Below, piece by piece: positions 1-7,536 of a DNA stretch of 17,923 nt (within the stretch, counting starts at the first letter, position 1; each line of letters starts with the position of its first letter). The stretch is from Candidatus Thioglobus plumae (GTDB lineage Bacteria; Pseudomonadota; Gammaproteobacteria; PS1; Pseudothioglobaceae), in contig CAJVCM010000007.1 in assembly GCA_910595815.1 (NCBI GenBank), positions 1-17,923 of the forward strand, given 5' to 3'. A model generated the notes under the pieces. That model made no database searches, was not told the DNA's origin, and worked only from the letters and a program-made list of their open reading frames with translations. The translations under genes were made by a program, and so were the position numbers.

Positions 1-2
1 CC

Positions 3-545
3 TTAGCTGCCATTGGGGTGGCTTGTGAGTTAGACATTGGCATTGATATTATTCAAAGTGCATTAAAGACTTTTTCTGGTGTTGCAAGACGGCTTGATTA
101 TCACGGCACACTAAATATAGCCGAGCAATCAATAACCTTGTTTGATGACTACGGTCATCACCCTAATGAAATCAATGCAGTTTTCGAAAGCTTAAATAGC
201 ACCTATCAAGATCGACGCTTGGTGGTTATCTTTCAACCACATCGTTACTCGCGTACGAGAGACTTATTCGATGATTTTGCTCGCGCTCTATCCAATGCAG
301 ACACCCTTATTCTATTAGACATCTACCCTGCTAGCGAACAACCAATAGCTCGTATTAACTCTGGCACATTAGCAGATGCAATCCGTCAACGTTCATCACT
401 CGATCCAATCGTTATCAAAAATACTAATGAAGTTTTAAAAATACTGCCTAATGTCATTCAAAATAACGATGTTGTTTTAACCTTAGGTGCTGGTGATATT
501 CATGACTTGTCTGCTTTACTCATACAGGAATATGCTGGATCATAA
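3..545 (+). CDS. murC: UDP-N-acetylmuramate--L-alanine ligase MurC (3' part only)
   Basis: The last 180 residues of MurC, which joins L-alanine to UDP-N-acetylmuramic acid in the cytoplasm, the first amino acid step of the peptidoglycan precursor. The frame is open from base 3 (reading LAAIG before the GTG at 18), so the gene starts outside the window and the GTG is not a real start. The Mur ligase C-terminal domain is clear: DDYGHHPNEI near the front, then the MurC signature FQPHRYSRTRDL, and LGAGDI near the end. A full MurC is about 460 residues, so roughly 60 percent, including the ATP-binding central domain, is missing only because the window is cut. The gene overlaps murB by 14 bases and leads the murC-murB-ddl-ftsQ run of the division and cell wall cluster. 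Confidence 0.96.
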   Translation, partial: LAAIGVACELDIGIDIIQSALKTFSGVARRLDYHGTLNIAEQSITLFDDYGHHPNEINAVFESLNSTYQDRRLVVIFQPHRYSRTRDLFDDFARALSNADTLILLDIYPASEQPIARINSGTLADAIRQRSSLDPIVIKNTNEVLKILPNVIQNNDVVLTLGAGDIHDLSALLIQEYAGS

Positions 546-1365
546 CCAGCCGATGGGTAAATACTGCTCGTTTCGAACAGGCGGTGTAGCGCAAGATTTC
601 TTTACGCCTAAAACCTTAAATGATCTATCTGAATTTTTAAAAAATAATCAAAAGCCTATCTTAATGCTGGGCTTAGGTAGTAACTTATTGGTGCGTGATC
701 AAGGGTTTGATGGAGTTGTCATTAAACTCAAGTACCTTAACCAATTAGAAATTAATGATCGCATTGTTACTACTGGCGCAGGCACAACACTAGCAAAAAT
801 TTCTCGACTTTGCGAATCTCAAGGATTAAATGGTGCTGAATTTTTAAGTGCCATCCCTGGTAATGTTGGAGGCGCATTGGCAATGAATGCAGGTGCATTT
901 GGTAGTGAAATTTGGCAATTCGTTAGCTCTGTTACCACTATCAATGCTCAAGGCATGGTGTTTGAAAGAATCCCTATAGATTTTGACATCTCTTATCGAC
1001 AAGTATTAGCTAACAATAACAATGAATACTTTATTGCCGCCAGTTTTAAATTTGACCAAATCGAAAAACAAAAAAATATCAAAGCATTATTAGAACAGCG
1101 CAACACTTCTCAGCCAATTGGCTCAGCCAATTGCGGCAGTGTATTTAAAAATCCAAAAAACCATTATGCCGCTCAACTGATTGAAGACAGTAACTTAAAA
1201 GGTTTTTGCATTGGTGGTGCTTGTGTTTCTGACAAACATGCTAATTTTATTATCAATCAAAATGATGCCTCAGCAGCTGATATTGAAAAATTAATACTGC
1301 ACATTCAACAAACCGTAAAATCTAAGTCTGATATTGACTTAGAAACAGAGGTGGTGATCATATGA
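532..1365 (+). CDS. murB: UDP-N-acetylenolpyruvoylglucosamine reductase MurB
   Basis: FAD-dependent, NADPH-using reductase that turns UDP-GlcNAc-enolpyruvate into UDP-MurNAc in the cytoplasm. With the start at ATG 532 the protein has 277 residues. FAD-binding motifs are GLGSNLLVRD (47-56) and IPGNVGGALAMNAGAFG (108-124). SYR at 154-156, the catalytic serine in CGSVFKNP (S203) and the C-terminal glutamate in LETEV (E273) are all present. The short form with these motifs fits type II MurB. The frame stays open back to a GTG at 487, but that would place 15 extra, unrelated residues inside murC. Starting at 532 puts NQPMGKYCSFRTGG at the usual distance from the N-terminus. An AGGAA lies only one base before 532, so the start is likely but not certain; ATG 553 is the alternative. 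The stop overlaps the ddl start as ATGA. Confidence 0.94.
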   Translation: MLDHNQPMGKYCSFRTGGVAQDFFTPKTLNDLSEFLKNNQKPILMLGLGSNLLVRDQGFDGVVIKLKYLNQLEINDRIVTTGAGTTLAKISRLCESQGLNGAEFLSAIPGNVGGALAMNAGAFGSEIWQFVSSVTTINAQGMVFERIPIDFDISYRQVLANNNNEYFIAASFKFDQIEKQKNIKALLEQRNTSQPIGSANCGSVFKNPKNHYAAQLIEDSNLKGFCIGGACVSDKHANFIINQNDASAADIEKLILHIQQTVKSKSDIDLETEVVII

Positions 1366-2243
1366 TTGCAGTACTCATGGGTGGTAACTCGGCAGAACGT
1401 GAAGTTTCGCTTAACAGTGGCGAGGCAGTTTACCAATCATTAAAAAATCAGGATATCGAATGCTTTCAGTTCGATTGGCAAGGTGACAATCTTGATGATT
1501 TATGGTCTAAATCTTTTGATAAAGCTTTTGTTGTATTGCACGGCCGTGGCGGTGAAGATGGCTATATTCAAAAACAACTAGAACAACGCAACATCACTTA
1601 TACAGGTACCAATTCTAGCGCTTCTGAACAGTGCATGAACAAAGCCACAACAAAATCCATTTGGGCTCAACACGATCTACCGTTAGCGCCCTCGGTTTTA
1701 GCAAATATTGGCGAACCTACACCAATCATTAACTTTCCATTACCTTGGGCAGTAAAGCCAATTTTAGAGGGCTCTAGTATTGGTATTAGTAAGGTGGCTG
1801 ATGCTAAAGAATTAGACAAGGCGCTTGAATTAGCTTGGCAATATGATGACCAGGCATTAATTGAACAATGGATTGAGGGTGGGGAATATACAGTGTCCAT
1901 CCTAGGCGGCAATACCTTGCCAGTGATTCAAATTATTGCTGACCATGGTTTTTATGATTATGAATCCAAATACCATTCAGATGACACACAATATTTATGC
2001 CCGTGTGGCCTATCAAATACACTTGAGCAACAACTACAATCTATTGCCCTGAAAGCTTTTAACATCATGGGTGCTAAAAACTGGGGACGAGTTGATTTTA
2101 TTCTTGATAAAGATCAAACGCCTTACTTATTAGAGATTAATACTGTTCCTGGTATGACTTCCCACTCACTAGTACCTATGGCAGCCATGGCAATAGGCTT
2201 GAGTTTTGATGAGCTTGTCTCGGAGATTTTGAATGGAGAATAA
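1362..2243 (+). CDS. ddl: D-alanine--D-alanine ligase
   Basis: ATP-grasp ligase that joins two D-alanines for the pentapeptide of the cell wall precursor. At 293 residues it is close to E. coli DdlB (306). Visible motifs are MGGNSAEREVSLNSG at the N-terminus, HGRGGEDG (60-67), the serine loop EGSSIGIS (136-143), YDYESKYHSDDTQYLCP (198-214), and the metal and substrate site LLEINTVPGMTSHSLVP (256-272). The start is well supported: a GAGGTGG ribosome binding site lies at 1348-1354 and the ATG overlaps the murB stop (ATGA), which suggests translational coupling. Its 3' end overlaps ftsQ by 11 bases. The position between murB and ftsQ is the usual ddlB position of the dcw cluster. Confidence 0.96.
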   Translation: MIAVLMGGNSAEREVSLNSGEAVYQSLKNQDIECFQFDWQGDNLDDLWSKSFDKAFVVLHGRGGEDGYIQKQLEQRNITYTGTNSSASEQCMNKATTKSIWAQHDLPLAPSVLANIGEPTPIINFPLPWAVKPILEGSSIGISKVADAKELDKALELAWQYDDQALIEQWIEGGEYTVSILGGNTLPVIQIIADHGFYDYESKYHSDDTQYLCPCGLSNTLEQQLQSIALKAFNIMGAKNWGRVDFILDKDQTPYLLEINTVPGMTSHSLVPMAAMAIGLSFDELVSEILNGE

Positions 2244-2991
2244 GCCGTCAAGAGGGAGAAATAAACGGCAAAAAACACCGGCTCAATTACTAGCACTCCT
2301 TGTCAAAGCAGCGCCTTTTTTTATTACTTTAGGTTTGATTATTTGGGGTGTTCTTAGTGCAAATCCAGCAGAATTATTAAAAGCAGGTGTTCGTTGGGAT
2401 ATTGCTAAAACACCACCGATTGATTTACACATTCTTAAAGAAAAAATACAACCCCTAGTTCAAGATAAATATCAGCTTGATTTGCACGAGATTAAACTGG
2501 CCTTAGAAACTGAGCCTTGGGTAAATAAAGCAGATGTTGAGCGTTTGTTTTGGAACTCGATTCAAATTAAGATTGAGTTTCAACAGATCGCTATGCGCTG
2601 GGAGCATTCACAGTGTAAATCAAAAGAAAAGATTAACTGCATAGGCTATATATCAACCCAGGGAGCGCTTTTTATTCCTAAAAAAATTACCCCTTCTGAT
2701 GCGATATTAGCTCGCTCAAAACCCGATAATAATACTATTACTCAGCTTTACACTGACTTTCAATATTATCGATCTAGCGTTGATCCAATGGTTATTAAAA
2801 CTTTCTCAAAAACGAACATTGATCAACTTACGCTTGAGCCGAATGTAACCGTTATTCTTGGATACCAAAAACAAAAAGAACGATTAGATAGGTTTTTAAA
2901 GGCTTATTCAGAACTAAAAAAGAAAACCAAAAAAGTTAAACGAGCAACTTTTGATATGCGCTATCCTAAGGGTTTTGCGCTGAGTTATTAG
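2233..2991 (+). CDS. ftsQ: Cell division protein FtsQ
   Basis: Bitopic inner membrane protein that, with FtsL and FtsB, links peptidoglycan synthesis to the division ring. The 252 residues show a basic cytoplasmic tail (1-18), one membrane helix (about 20-42), a POTRA-like region (about 46-115) and a C-terminal beta domain. EPWVNKADVERLFWNSIQIKI (94-114) matches the FtsQ pattern of a PWV motif before the POTRA end. The C-terminus FDMRYPKGFALSY resembles the DLRYPNGFA ending of the family. GGAG at 2222-2225 lies 7 bases before the ATG. FtsQ would normally be followed by ftsA and ftsZ; here the next gene lies on the other strand and overlaps the ftsQ end by 26 bases. Sequence conservation in this family is low, so the call rests on motifs plus gene order. 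Confidence 0.9.
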   Translation: MENKPSRGRNKRQKTPAQLLALLVKAAPFFITLGLIIWGVLSANPAELLKAGVRWDIAKTPPIDLHILKEKIQPLVQDKYQLDLHEIKLALETEPWVNKADVERLFWNSIQIKIEFQQIAMRWEHSQCKSKEKINCIGYISTQGALFIPKKITPSDAILARSKPDNNTITQLYTDFQYYRSSVDPMVIKTFSKTNIDQLTLEPNVTVILGYQKQKERLDRFLKAYSELKKKTKKVKRATFDMRYPKGFALSY

Positions 2992-3664
2992 CTTGAATGA
3001 GTTGATAGCACAATGCCAAAGTAACAAGCGTCCAATAAAATAAAATAACCTTAACGGTCCACTCTAATATGGGGGGCAGCCCAATAATATTAGCTAATGC
3101 AGCAAATAACATACCAACTAAGGCTGGTAATATTGCTTGTAAAAAAAATAAATTCATATGCGTTGTAAATGATAAGTTCCATTTATATTTTGAAGGCTGA
3201 TCAATCGCAATATTAATAAAATTAAGCGTGATTGGAATAATCAAAAAATACATAATGAGTTGCAACATAGGCATTCCAGTAATCATTACTGGAACAACAG
3301 TAACCAAGCCAACAAAGAGCGTTAAACCGACAAATCTAATGATTTTGTTTACATTTAATACTGGCATAAAGCCACCACTTGATTGCTCACCTAATATCAC
3401 CAAACGATACATGTTTATTGATAATGTGATATAGCCATACAAAAACAAGACAAGGTAGAGCATCATATTTTCTGGCAATTGAACATCAAGCAATTCGCCA
3501 CTACTAAATAATTGCTCCATTAATCCTAATAGCTCTGGCATGATCATTAAAAATGGCAAAGAAATCAGTACTGGGAAGATAGAAATCTCGATGATTTTTT
3601 TCCAGTGCGTCAGTGCAAAAGCAAAGCCAGCTAAAAAGATTTTATTAATAGGTAATGCATTCAT
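2966..3664 (-). CDS. Hypothetical six-helix membrane protein
   Basis: I do not recognise this family. The 232-residue protein has six likely membrane helices, at about residues 27-48, 66-91, 109-130, 133-153, 169-194 and 202-224. It has no signal peptide, catalytic motif, cysteine cluster or soluble domain of note. The loops are short, and the one between helices 4 and 5 contains DQPSKYKWN. It is the last gene of a tight minus-strand run (reductase, bolA, mltD, this gene), only 4 bases after the mltD stop, so it is probably co-transcribed and perhaps acts at the envelope; that is inference from position only. Ribosome binding would use bases inside the mltD end (GATGAAA). Its 3' end overlaps ftsQ by 26 bases, tail to tail. 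A perfect 21-base palindrome lies in the region encoding helix 3. Confidence 0.8.
   Translation of the reverse strand: MNALPINKIFLAGFAFALTHWKKIIEISIFPVLISLPFLMIMPELLGLMEQLFSSGELLDVQLPENMMLYLVLFLYGYITLSINMYRLVILGEQSSGGFMPVLNVNKIIRFVGLTLFVGLVTVVPVMITGMPMLQLIMYFLIIPITLNFINIAIDQPSKYKWNLSFTTHMNLFFLQAILPALVGMLFAALANIIGLPPILEWTVKVILFYWTLVTLALCYQLIQANNSAQNP
3274..3294. repeat. Perfect 21-base palindrome inside a coding region
   Basis: Ten-base arms TTCCAGTAAT and ATTACTGGAA flank a single central base. On the coding (minus) strand it spells part of PVMITG in the third helix of the hypothetical membrane protein, so codon choice is compatible with a coincidence. A symmetric site this long is nevertheless rare in a window of this size. 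Confidence 0.6.
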
Positions 3665-3668
3665 AATT

Positions 3669-5219
3669 TTATTTCATCTTAGAATTAATAACGTTAACAA
3701 TAATTTTGAGCTTCTGCCCTGGTTGTAATGGCCGTTTAATATCTAACTTATTCCATTTCTTAAGGTCGCTCACCTGAACTTTAAATTTATTAGCGATAGT
3801 CGATAAATTATCACCACTTTTAACACGGTAAGTTACTTTTCTATTGATATCAATTCCCACACGAGTTAACTCCGATAAATCACTGAGTTTGGCTTTTTTA
3901 GCTTGCCATATAACCAATTTCTTGCCAATTTTCAGTGGCTTATCATGTGTTAAATGATTCCATTTAACAATACTGTTAATTTGAACATCGTATTTTTTGG
4001 CGATACGCCATAAGCTGTCACCACTGATAACTGTATGAATAATCCTTGTGCCAGTTTTTTTAATGTTTAATCGACGTTTTTCTCGCTGTTTTTCAGACAA
4101 TGTGTAATCGTTATCAGCACGCTGAGCAACTGGCAAAATCAAATATTCACCTACTTTAATTTTATTATTGCTTAAATGATTGACGCGCTTTATCTGCCTT
4201 GAAGTGGTTTTGAATTTGTGCGCTAGATAGCTCAAACTATCACCAGATTCTACCTTGTGTCGTAACCAGCGTACTCGTGCATTTTTTGGATGGCTGTTTA
4301 AATTCTTTTCAAAAATGGCAACCTGATCAATTGGCAACAAAATAGCGTAAGGAGGATTGCTAGGTGTAGCCCAGCGTCTCAACCCAGGGTTGAGTGAATA
4401 AACATCATCTAAGGTGATATCTGCCCACTGGGCAATGGTGGCTAAATCAAATTGAGAGTCTAGTGTTACCACTTTCAACTGTGGCCTATTATCCACTGGG
4501 GTAATAGTTTGACCATAGCGCTCAGGGTATTTGATTAATTGTGCTACTGCCAAGAGTCGAGGTACATAACCTCGAGTTTCAGCTGGCAAATCTAGATGCC
4601 AAAAATCAGTTTTTTTGCCCAATCGTTTGTTTTTACGTATGGCTTTTTGTACACGACCAGGGCCAGAATTGTAAGCTGCAACAGCTAACAAATAATCGCC
4701 TTTAAAGAGCTTACTCAGATTTTTTAAATATCTAACCGCTGCTTTGGTTGAAGCCAGCACATCGCGCCTACCATCGTACCACCAGTCTTCTTTTAAACCG
4801 TACAGCTTGCCGGTAGAGGGAATAAACTGCCAAAGCCCTGAGGCAGTGCCATGCGAATAAGAAAATGGATAGTACGCCGACTCCACGATCGGCAATAAGG
4901 CGATCTCAATCGGTAGGCCGGCCCTTTCAACTTCTTGAGTGACCAAGTGTAAATACGGCTTAGCACGCTTGGTAACACGTGTTAAGTAATCAGGATTTTT
5001 TTTAAACCAATCAATATGCCAAAACAAATCTTTTTGACTAACGGCGCTTAATGTGTAACGATTAGCAATATATTGCCATAAATCTTCTTCAACAATAGGT
5101 TGAACGACTTTTTGAGTCTGAATTGGCTCTATTGTTTTTTCTATAGAAATCTCAGCAGCTGTCGTACCTTCGCAAGCACCTAAAAGTAAGAGTGATAAAT
5201 ATAGAAACTGTTTAATCAA
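3669..5219 (-). CDS. mltD: Membrane-bound lytic murein transglycosylase (MltD type), lipoprotein
   Basis: Cleaves the MurNAc-GlcNAc bond of peptidoglycan, forming 1,6-anhydro ends. With a TTG start at 5219 the protein has 516 residues and begins MIKQFLYLSLLLLGAC, a textbook lipoprotein signal with the lipidated cysteine at 16. The longest open frame starts at 5282, but that adds 21 residues lying inside bolA and hides the signal peptide, so I reject it. The lytic transglycosylase domain covers about 95-240: catalytic E113 in PIVESAYYPFSYSHG, then ASGLWQFIPSTGKLYGL and AAYNSGPGRV. Three LysM peptidoglycan-binding repeats follow at about 322-364, 395-438 and 465-508, each with a SGDSL or SGDNL start. 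The TTG lies 2 bases after the bolA stop, so the two are probably translationally coupled; the 3' end is 4 bases from the membrane protein gene. I see no strong ribosome binding site. Confidence 0.93.
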   Translation of the reverse strand: MIKQFLYLSLLLLGACEGTTAAEISIEKTIEPIQTQKVVQPIVEEDLWQYIANRYTLSAVSQKDLFWHIDWFKKNPDYLTRVTKRAKPYLHLVTQEVERAGLPIEIALLPIVESAYYPFSYSHGTASGLWQFIPSTGKLYGLKEDWWYDGRRDVLASTKAAVRYLKNLSKLFKGDYLLAVAAYNSGPGRVQKAIRKNKRLGKKTDFWHLDLPAETRGYVPRLLAVAQLIKYPERYGQTITPVDNRPQLKVVTLDSQFDLATIAQWADITLDDVYSLNPGLRRWATPSNPPYAILLPIDQVAIFEKNLNSHPKNARVRWLRHKVESGDSLSYLAHKFKTTSRQIKRVNHLSNNKIKVGEYLILPVAQRADNDYTLSEKQREKRRLNIKKTGTRIIHTVISGDSLWRIAKKYDVQINSIVKWNHLTHDKPLKIGKKLVIWQAKKAKLSDLSELTRVGIDINRKVTYRVKSGDNLSTIANKFKVQVSDLKKWNKLDIKRPLQPGQKLKIIVNVINSKMK

Positions 5220-5221
5220 TG

Positions 5222-5530
5222 TTAGTGTTTTGTCTTGCTTGAACACTGTGGTGAAGTGGGTGCACCATTTTTCATCAACCACTCATCTGGTGTATAGGTA
5301 TGCATTGCTAACGCGTGAATATGGCCAAGCTCTTCTTTAAACAGTTGATTAATAAAACGATGGCGATCAATCAATTTAAGATCGACAAAATAATGACTCA
5401 CCACTACCAATTTAAAATGTGACTCAGTTGCAGGACCGGAGTGATTGGCTGATTCGTTAATCACTTCTAAATGGGTTGGGCTTAATGCTGTCGTCAGTTG
5501 ATCAGTTAGATGTTGTCGCATATCACTCAT
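5222..5530 (-). CDS. bolA: BolA family protein
   Basis: Small (102 residues) class II KH-like protein. BolA proteins work with monothiol glutaredoxins in iron-sulfur cluster handling, and E. coli BolA also affects cell shape and transcription of wall genes. The family pattern is complete: HLEVINESANHSG, ESHFKLVVVS, then RHRFINQLFKEEL and HIHALAMHTYTPDEW. The tail SPQC resembles the SPPC end of E. coli BolA (105 residues), so this is BolA proper and not the shorter IbaG/YrbA type. The start overlaps the upstream reductase stop as TAATG; a second ATG three codons in is possible. GGAAA upstream may serve as a weak ribosome site. It sits between an Fe-S reductase gene and a murein hydrolase gene, matching both roles proposed for BolA, but this is only suggestive. 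Confidence 0.93.
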   Translation of the reverse strand: MSDMRQHLTDQLTTALSPTHLEVINESANHSGPATESHFKLVVVSHYFVDLKLIDRHRFINQLFKEELGHIHALAMHTYTPDEWLMKNGAPTSPQCSSKTKH

Positions 5531-6540
5531 TATTTTTTTCCAGTAAAGGCAAATACAAAAGCATCTGAAAAGAAGTTGTCTTTGATCATACCTTGATCAA
5601 CAAAGGTTTTGGCAGCGGCTTTAACCATCACTGGAGGGCCGCAAGCATAAACTTCATAACCAGTAAGGTCGTCAAAATCACTTAAAACACTCTCGTGTAC
5701 AAAGCCTGTTCTACCTTGCCATGCATCATTTGGCTCGGATAAAACAGGTACAAATTTAATATTGTCATATTCATCAGCCCATTGAGCAGGCAAATCCATG
5801 TATAAATCAACCTCATCTCTCACACCCCAATATAAATACATTGGTCGGTTAAGTTTGTTGGCGATTGCATGTTCGATAATCGACTTAATAGGGCCTAAAC
5901 CCGTACCGCCTGCTAACAAAATAACCGGTTTTTTACTGTCTTCTCTAAAGAAGAAATCCCCTTTAGGTCCTTCGATTCGAAGCAATGATTTTTCTTCTAG
6001 TTCATTAAAAACAAAATTGGTAAACTTGCCATTTTCTATTTGACGAACATGTAATTCAATCAGGCTGGAATTTGTTGGTGCATTGGCGATTGAAAAAGCA
6101 CGGGGTTCAAAATTAGGGTGGATCAAATCAACATATTGGCCGGCCAAATATTGCAATGATTCAGAACCAGGAATTTTTAATAAAATTTGAGTAACATCGT
6201 GGTTTAAACGCTTAATACCCTCTACCTTACAAGGCAGATTCCTAACTTCAATATCAGCAACACTATCTAGCTCATTGATCACAAGTGAGATGTCAGACTT
6301 AGCCCTACATTGGCATAATAACGCCATACCTTCAGCTACTTCTTCCGGTGTAATGCCGTTAGGTATATCGCCCTCATAGCCTACTTCGCCTTCCATAATC
6401 GTGGCTTTACATTTACCACAAAAGCCTTTTTGACAGCCATAAGGAAAATTCAAACCATGAATGAGTGCGTCATCCAAAATAGCGCTATCGCCATCGGTTC
6501 TAAAAACTTTACCGCTGACTTGATTTTCAATTGTAAACAT
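5530..6540 (-). CDS. 2Fe-2S ferredoxin / FAD / NAD(P)H reductase (AscD-like, CDP-6-deoxy-glucoseen reductase family)
   Basis: A 336-residue soluble electron transfer protein in three parts. Residues 1-90 are a plant-type ferredoxin domain with 2Fe-2S ligands C36, C41, C44 (GCQKGFCGKC) and C76 or C78 (LLCQC). Residues about 100-200 are the FAD domain with PRAFSIANAP. Residues about 205-336 are the nucleotide domain with LLAGGTGLGPIKS, YACGPPVM and the ending FFSDAFVFA. The order and the ending match proteins annotated as AscD, which passes electrons from NADH to a dehydratase in dideoxysugar synthesis. No dehydratase or sugar gene lies nearby, so the partner here is unknown; feeding electrons to a hydroxylase or an Fe-S repair route is equally possible. 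It is first in the operon with bolA and mltD, divergent from miaA, with 78 bases between the starts. Confidence 0.87.
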   Translation of the reverse strand: MFTIENQVSGKVFRTDGDSAILDDALIHGLNFPYGCQKGFCGKCKATIMEGEVGYEGDIPNGITPEEVAEGMALLCQCRAKSDISLVINELDSVADIEVRNLPCKVEGIKRLNHDVTQILLKIPGSESLQYLAGQYVDLIHPNFEPRAFSIANAPTNSSLIELHVRQIENGKFTNFVFNELEEKSLLRIEGPKGDFFFREDSKKPVILLAGGTGLGPIKSIIEHAIANKLNRPMYLYWGVRDEVDLYMDLPAQWADEYDNIKFVPVLSEPNDAWQGRTGFVHESVLSDFDDLTGYEVYACGPPVMVKAAAKTFVDQGMIKDNFFSDAFVFAFTGKK

Positions 6541-6544
6541 GCGT

Positions 6545-6597
6545 TTATATCTAATAATTTAAGTGCTGACATTATAATGTAGGTTATATCTATTAAT
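6545..6597. promoter_or_regulatory. Divergent promoter region with symmetric -10 and flanking direct repeats
   Basis: Between the reductase (minus) and miaA (plus). ACATTATAATGT at 6569-6580 is a perfect 12-base palindrome that offers TATAAT on both strands (plus 6573-6578, minus 6576-6571). It is flanked by two 14-base direct repeats differing at one base, TTATATCTAATAAT at 6545-6558 and TTATATCTATTAAT at 6584-6597, 39 bases apart. I see no good -35 on either strand, and the DNA is very AT-rich, so promoter activity and any operator function are inferred. Confidence 0.5.
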
Positions 6598-6618
6598 GCT
6601 TAGTAATTCAAAGCCTTT

Positions 6619-7536
6619 ATGTCGCAATCAATCAACAAGACCGTTGTATTTTTAATGGGCCCTACCGCCTCAGGTAAAACCGCTCTAGCTATTCAATTAG
6701 CGCAACAATTCAAAGTGCGGATTATCAGTGTGGATTCTGCACTTATTTACAAAGGCATGGATATCGGCTCTGCCAAACCTGATGCAGAGACATTAACAGC
6801 TTATCCACATCACTTGATTGACATTTGCGAGCCAGACCAATCTTACTCTGCTCATGATTTTGCCCTTGATGCCAAACAACAAATACAAACTGCATTTGAA
6901 AATGATGAAACACCTGTTTTAGTCGGTGGCACTTCTTTCTACTTCAATGCACTTGAGCACGGATTGTCTGACTTGCCAGAATCTACCACCGAATCAAGAG
7001 AAAAATACAACCAACTATTGAAAGAAAAAGGCTCAGCCTCACTACACAAAGGCCTAGAAAAAATTGACAAAAAAGCCGCTGATCGCATCCACCCGAATGA
7101 TGCTCAGCGTGTTACGCGTGCGCTTGAAGTATTTGATTTAAGTGGAAAAACACTCAGTGAATTGCAAGGCAATAAAAAACCAGGAATCGATTATCCAATC
7201 AAAAAAATCATTCTCATGCCGCCACGTAGTGAACTGCATCAACGAATTGAAAAACGTTTTTTATCTATGATGGATGAGGGATTTTTGTCTGAGGTTGAGC
7301 AACTCAAACAAAACCCAAATCTTCATGAAGATTTACCTTCAATTCGCTGTGTTGGCTATCGACAAGCTTGGCAATATTTAAATAAAGAGATTGATCGAGA
7401 AGCCATGATTGAGCTAGCTATTATAGCCACACGTCAACTGTGTAAACGCCAAAGCACTTGGTTAAAAAGTGAAACGGATGCATTAATTTTAGAAACGATT
7501 GATGTTGAATCAGTCGTAAAATTTATCCAGAAATAG
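6619..7536 (+). CDS. miaA: tRNA dimethylallyltransferase MiaA
   Basis: Transfers a dimethylallyl group to N6 of adenosine 37 in tRNAs that read codons starting with U, which stabilises codon pairing. The 305 residues are near the family norm of about 310. Motifs in order: P-loop GPTASGKT (14-21), SVDSALIYKGMDIGSAKP with the D-S-x-x-x-Y-K/R core, YPHHLID, VGGTSFYFNAL, HPNDAQRVTRALEVF, and the tRNA-contacting RQLCKRQSTWLK near the end. The ATG is the first good start after the divergent promoter at 6573, although no clear ribosome binding site precedes it. In many gammaproteobacteria miaA is followed by hfq; here it is alone and ends 14 bases inside the 3' end of murD on the other strand. Confidence 0.96.
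   Translation: MSQSINKTVVFLMGPTASGKTALAIQLAQQFKVRIISVDSALIYKGMDIGSAKPDAETLTAYPHHLIDICEPDQSYSAHDFALDAKQQIQTAFENDETPVLVGGTSFYFNALEHGLSDLPESTTESREKYNQLLKEKGSASLHKGLEKIDKKAADRIHPNDAQRVTRALEVFDLSGKTLSELQGNKKPGIDYPIKKIILMPPRSELHQRIEKRFLSMMDEGFLSEVEQLKQNPNLHEDLPSIRCVGYRQAWQYLNKEIDREAMIELAIIATRQLCKRQSTWLKSETDALILETIDVESVVKFIQK

Noticed and set aside
487..531. Longer murB reading frame from GTG 487
   Set aside because: It adds residues lying inside the murC end without resemblance to MurB; ATG 532 gives the normal N-terminus.
1111..1133. Direct repeat CAGCCAATTG twice, containing the palindrome AGCCAATTGGCT
   Set aside because: It lies in the conserved QPIGSANCGSVF region of murB, so protein sequence explains most of it, and I see no second copy in the window.
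4793..4978. Short minus-strand frame inside mltD
   Set aside because: It lies in another frame over the catalytic domain of mltD and has no features of a real protein.
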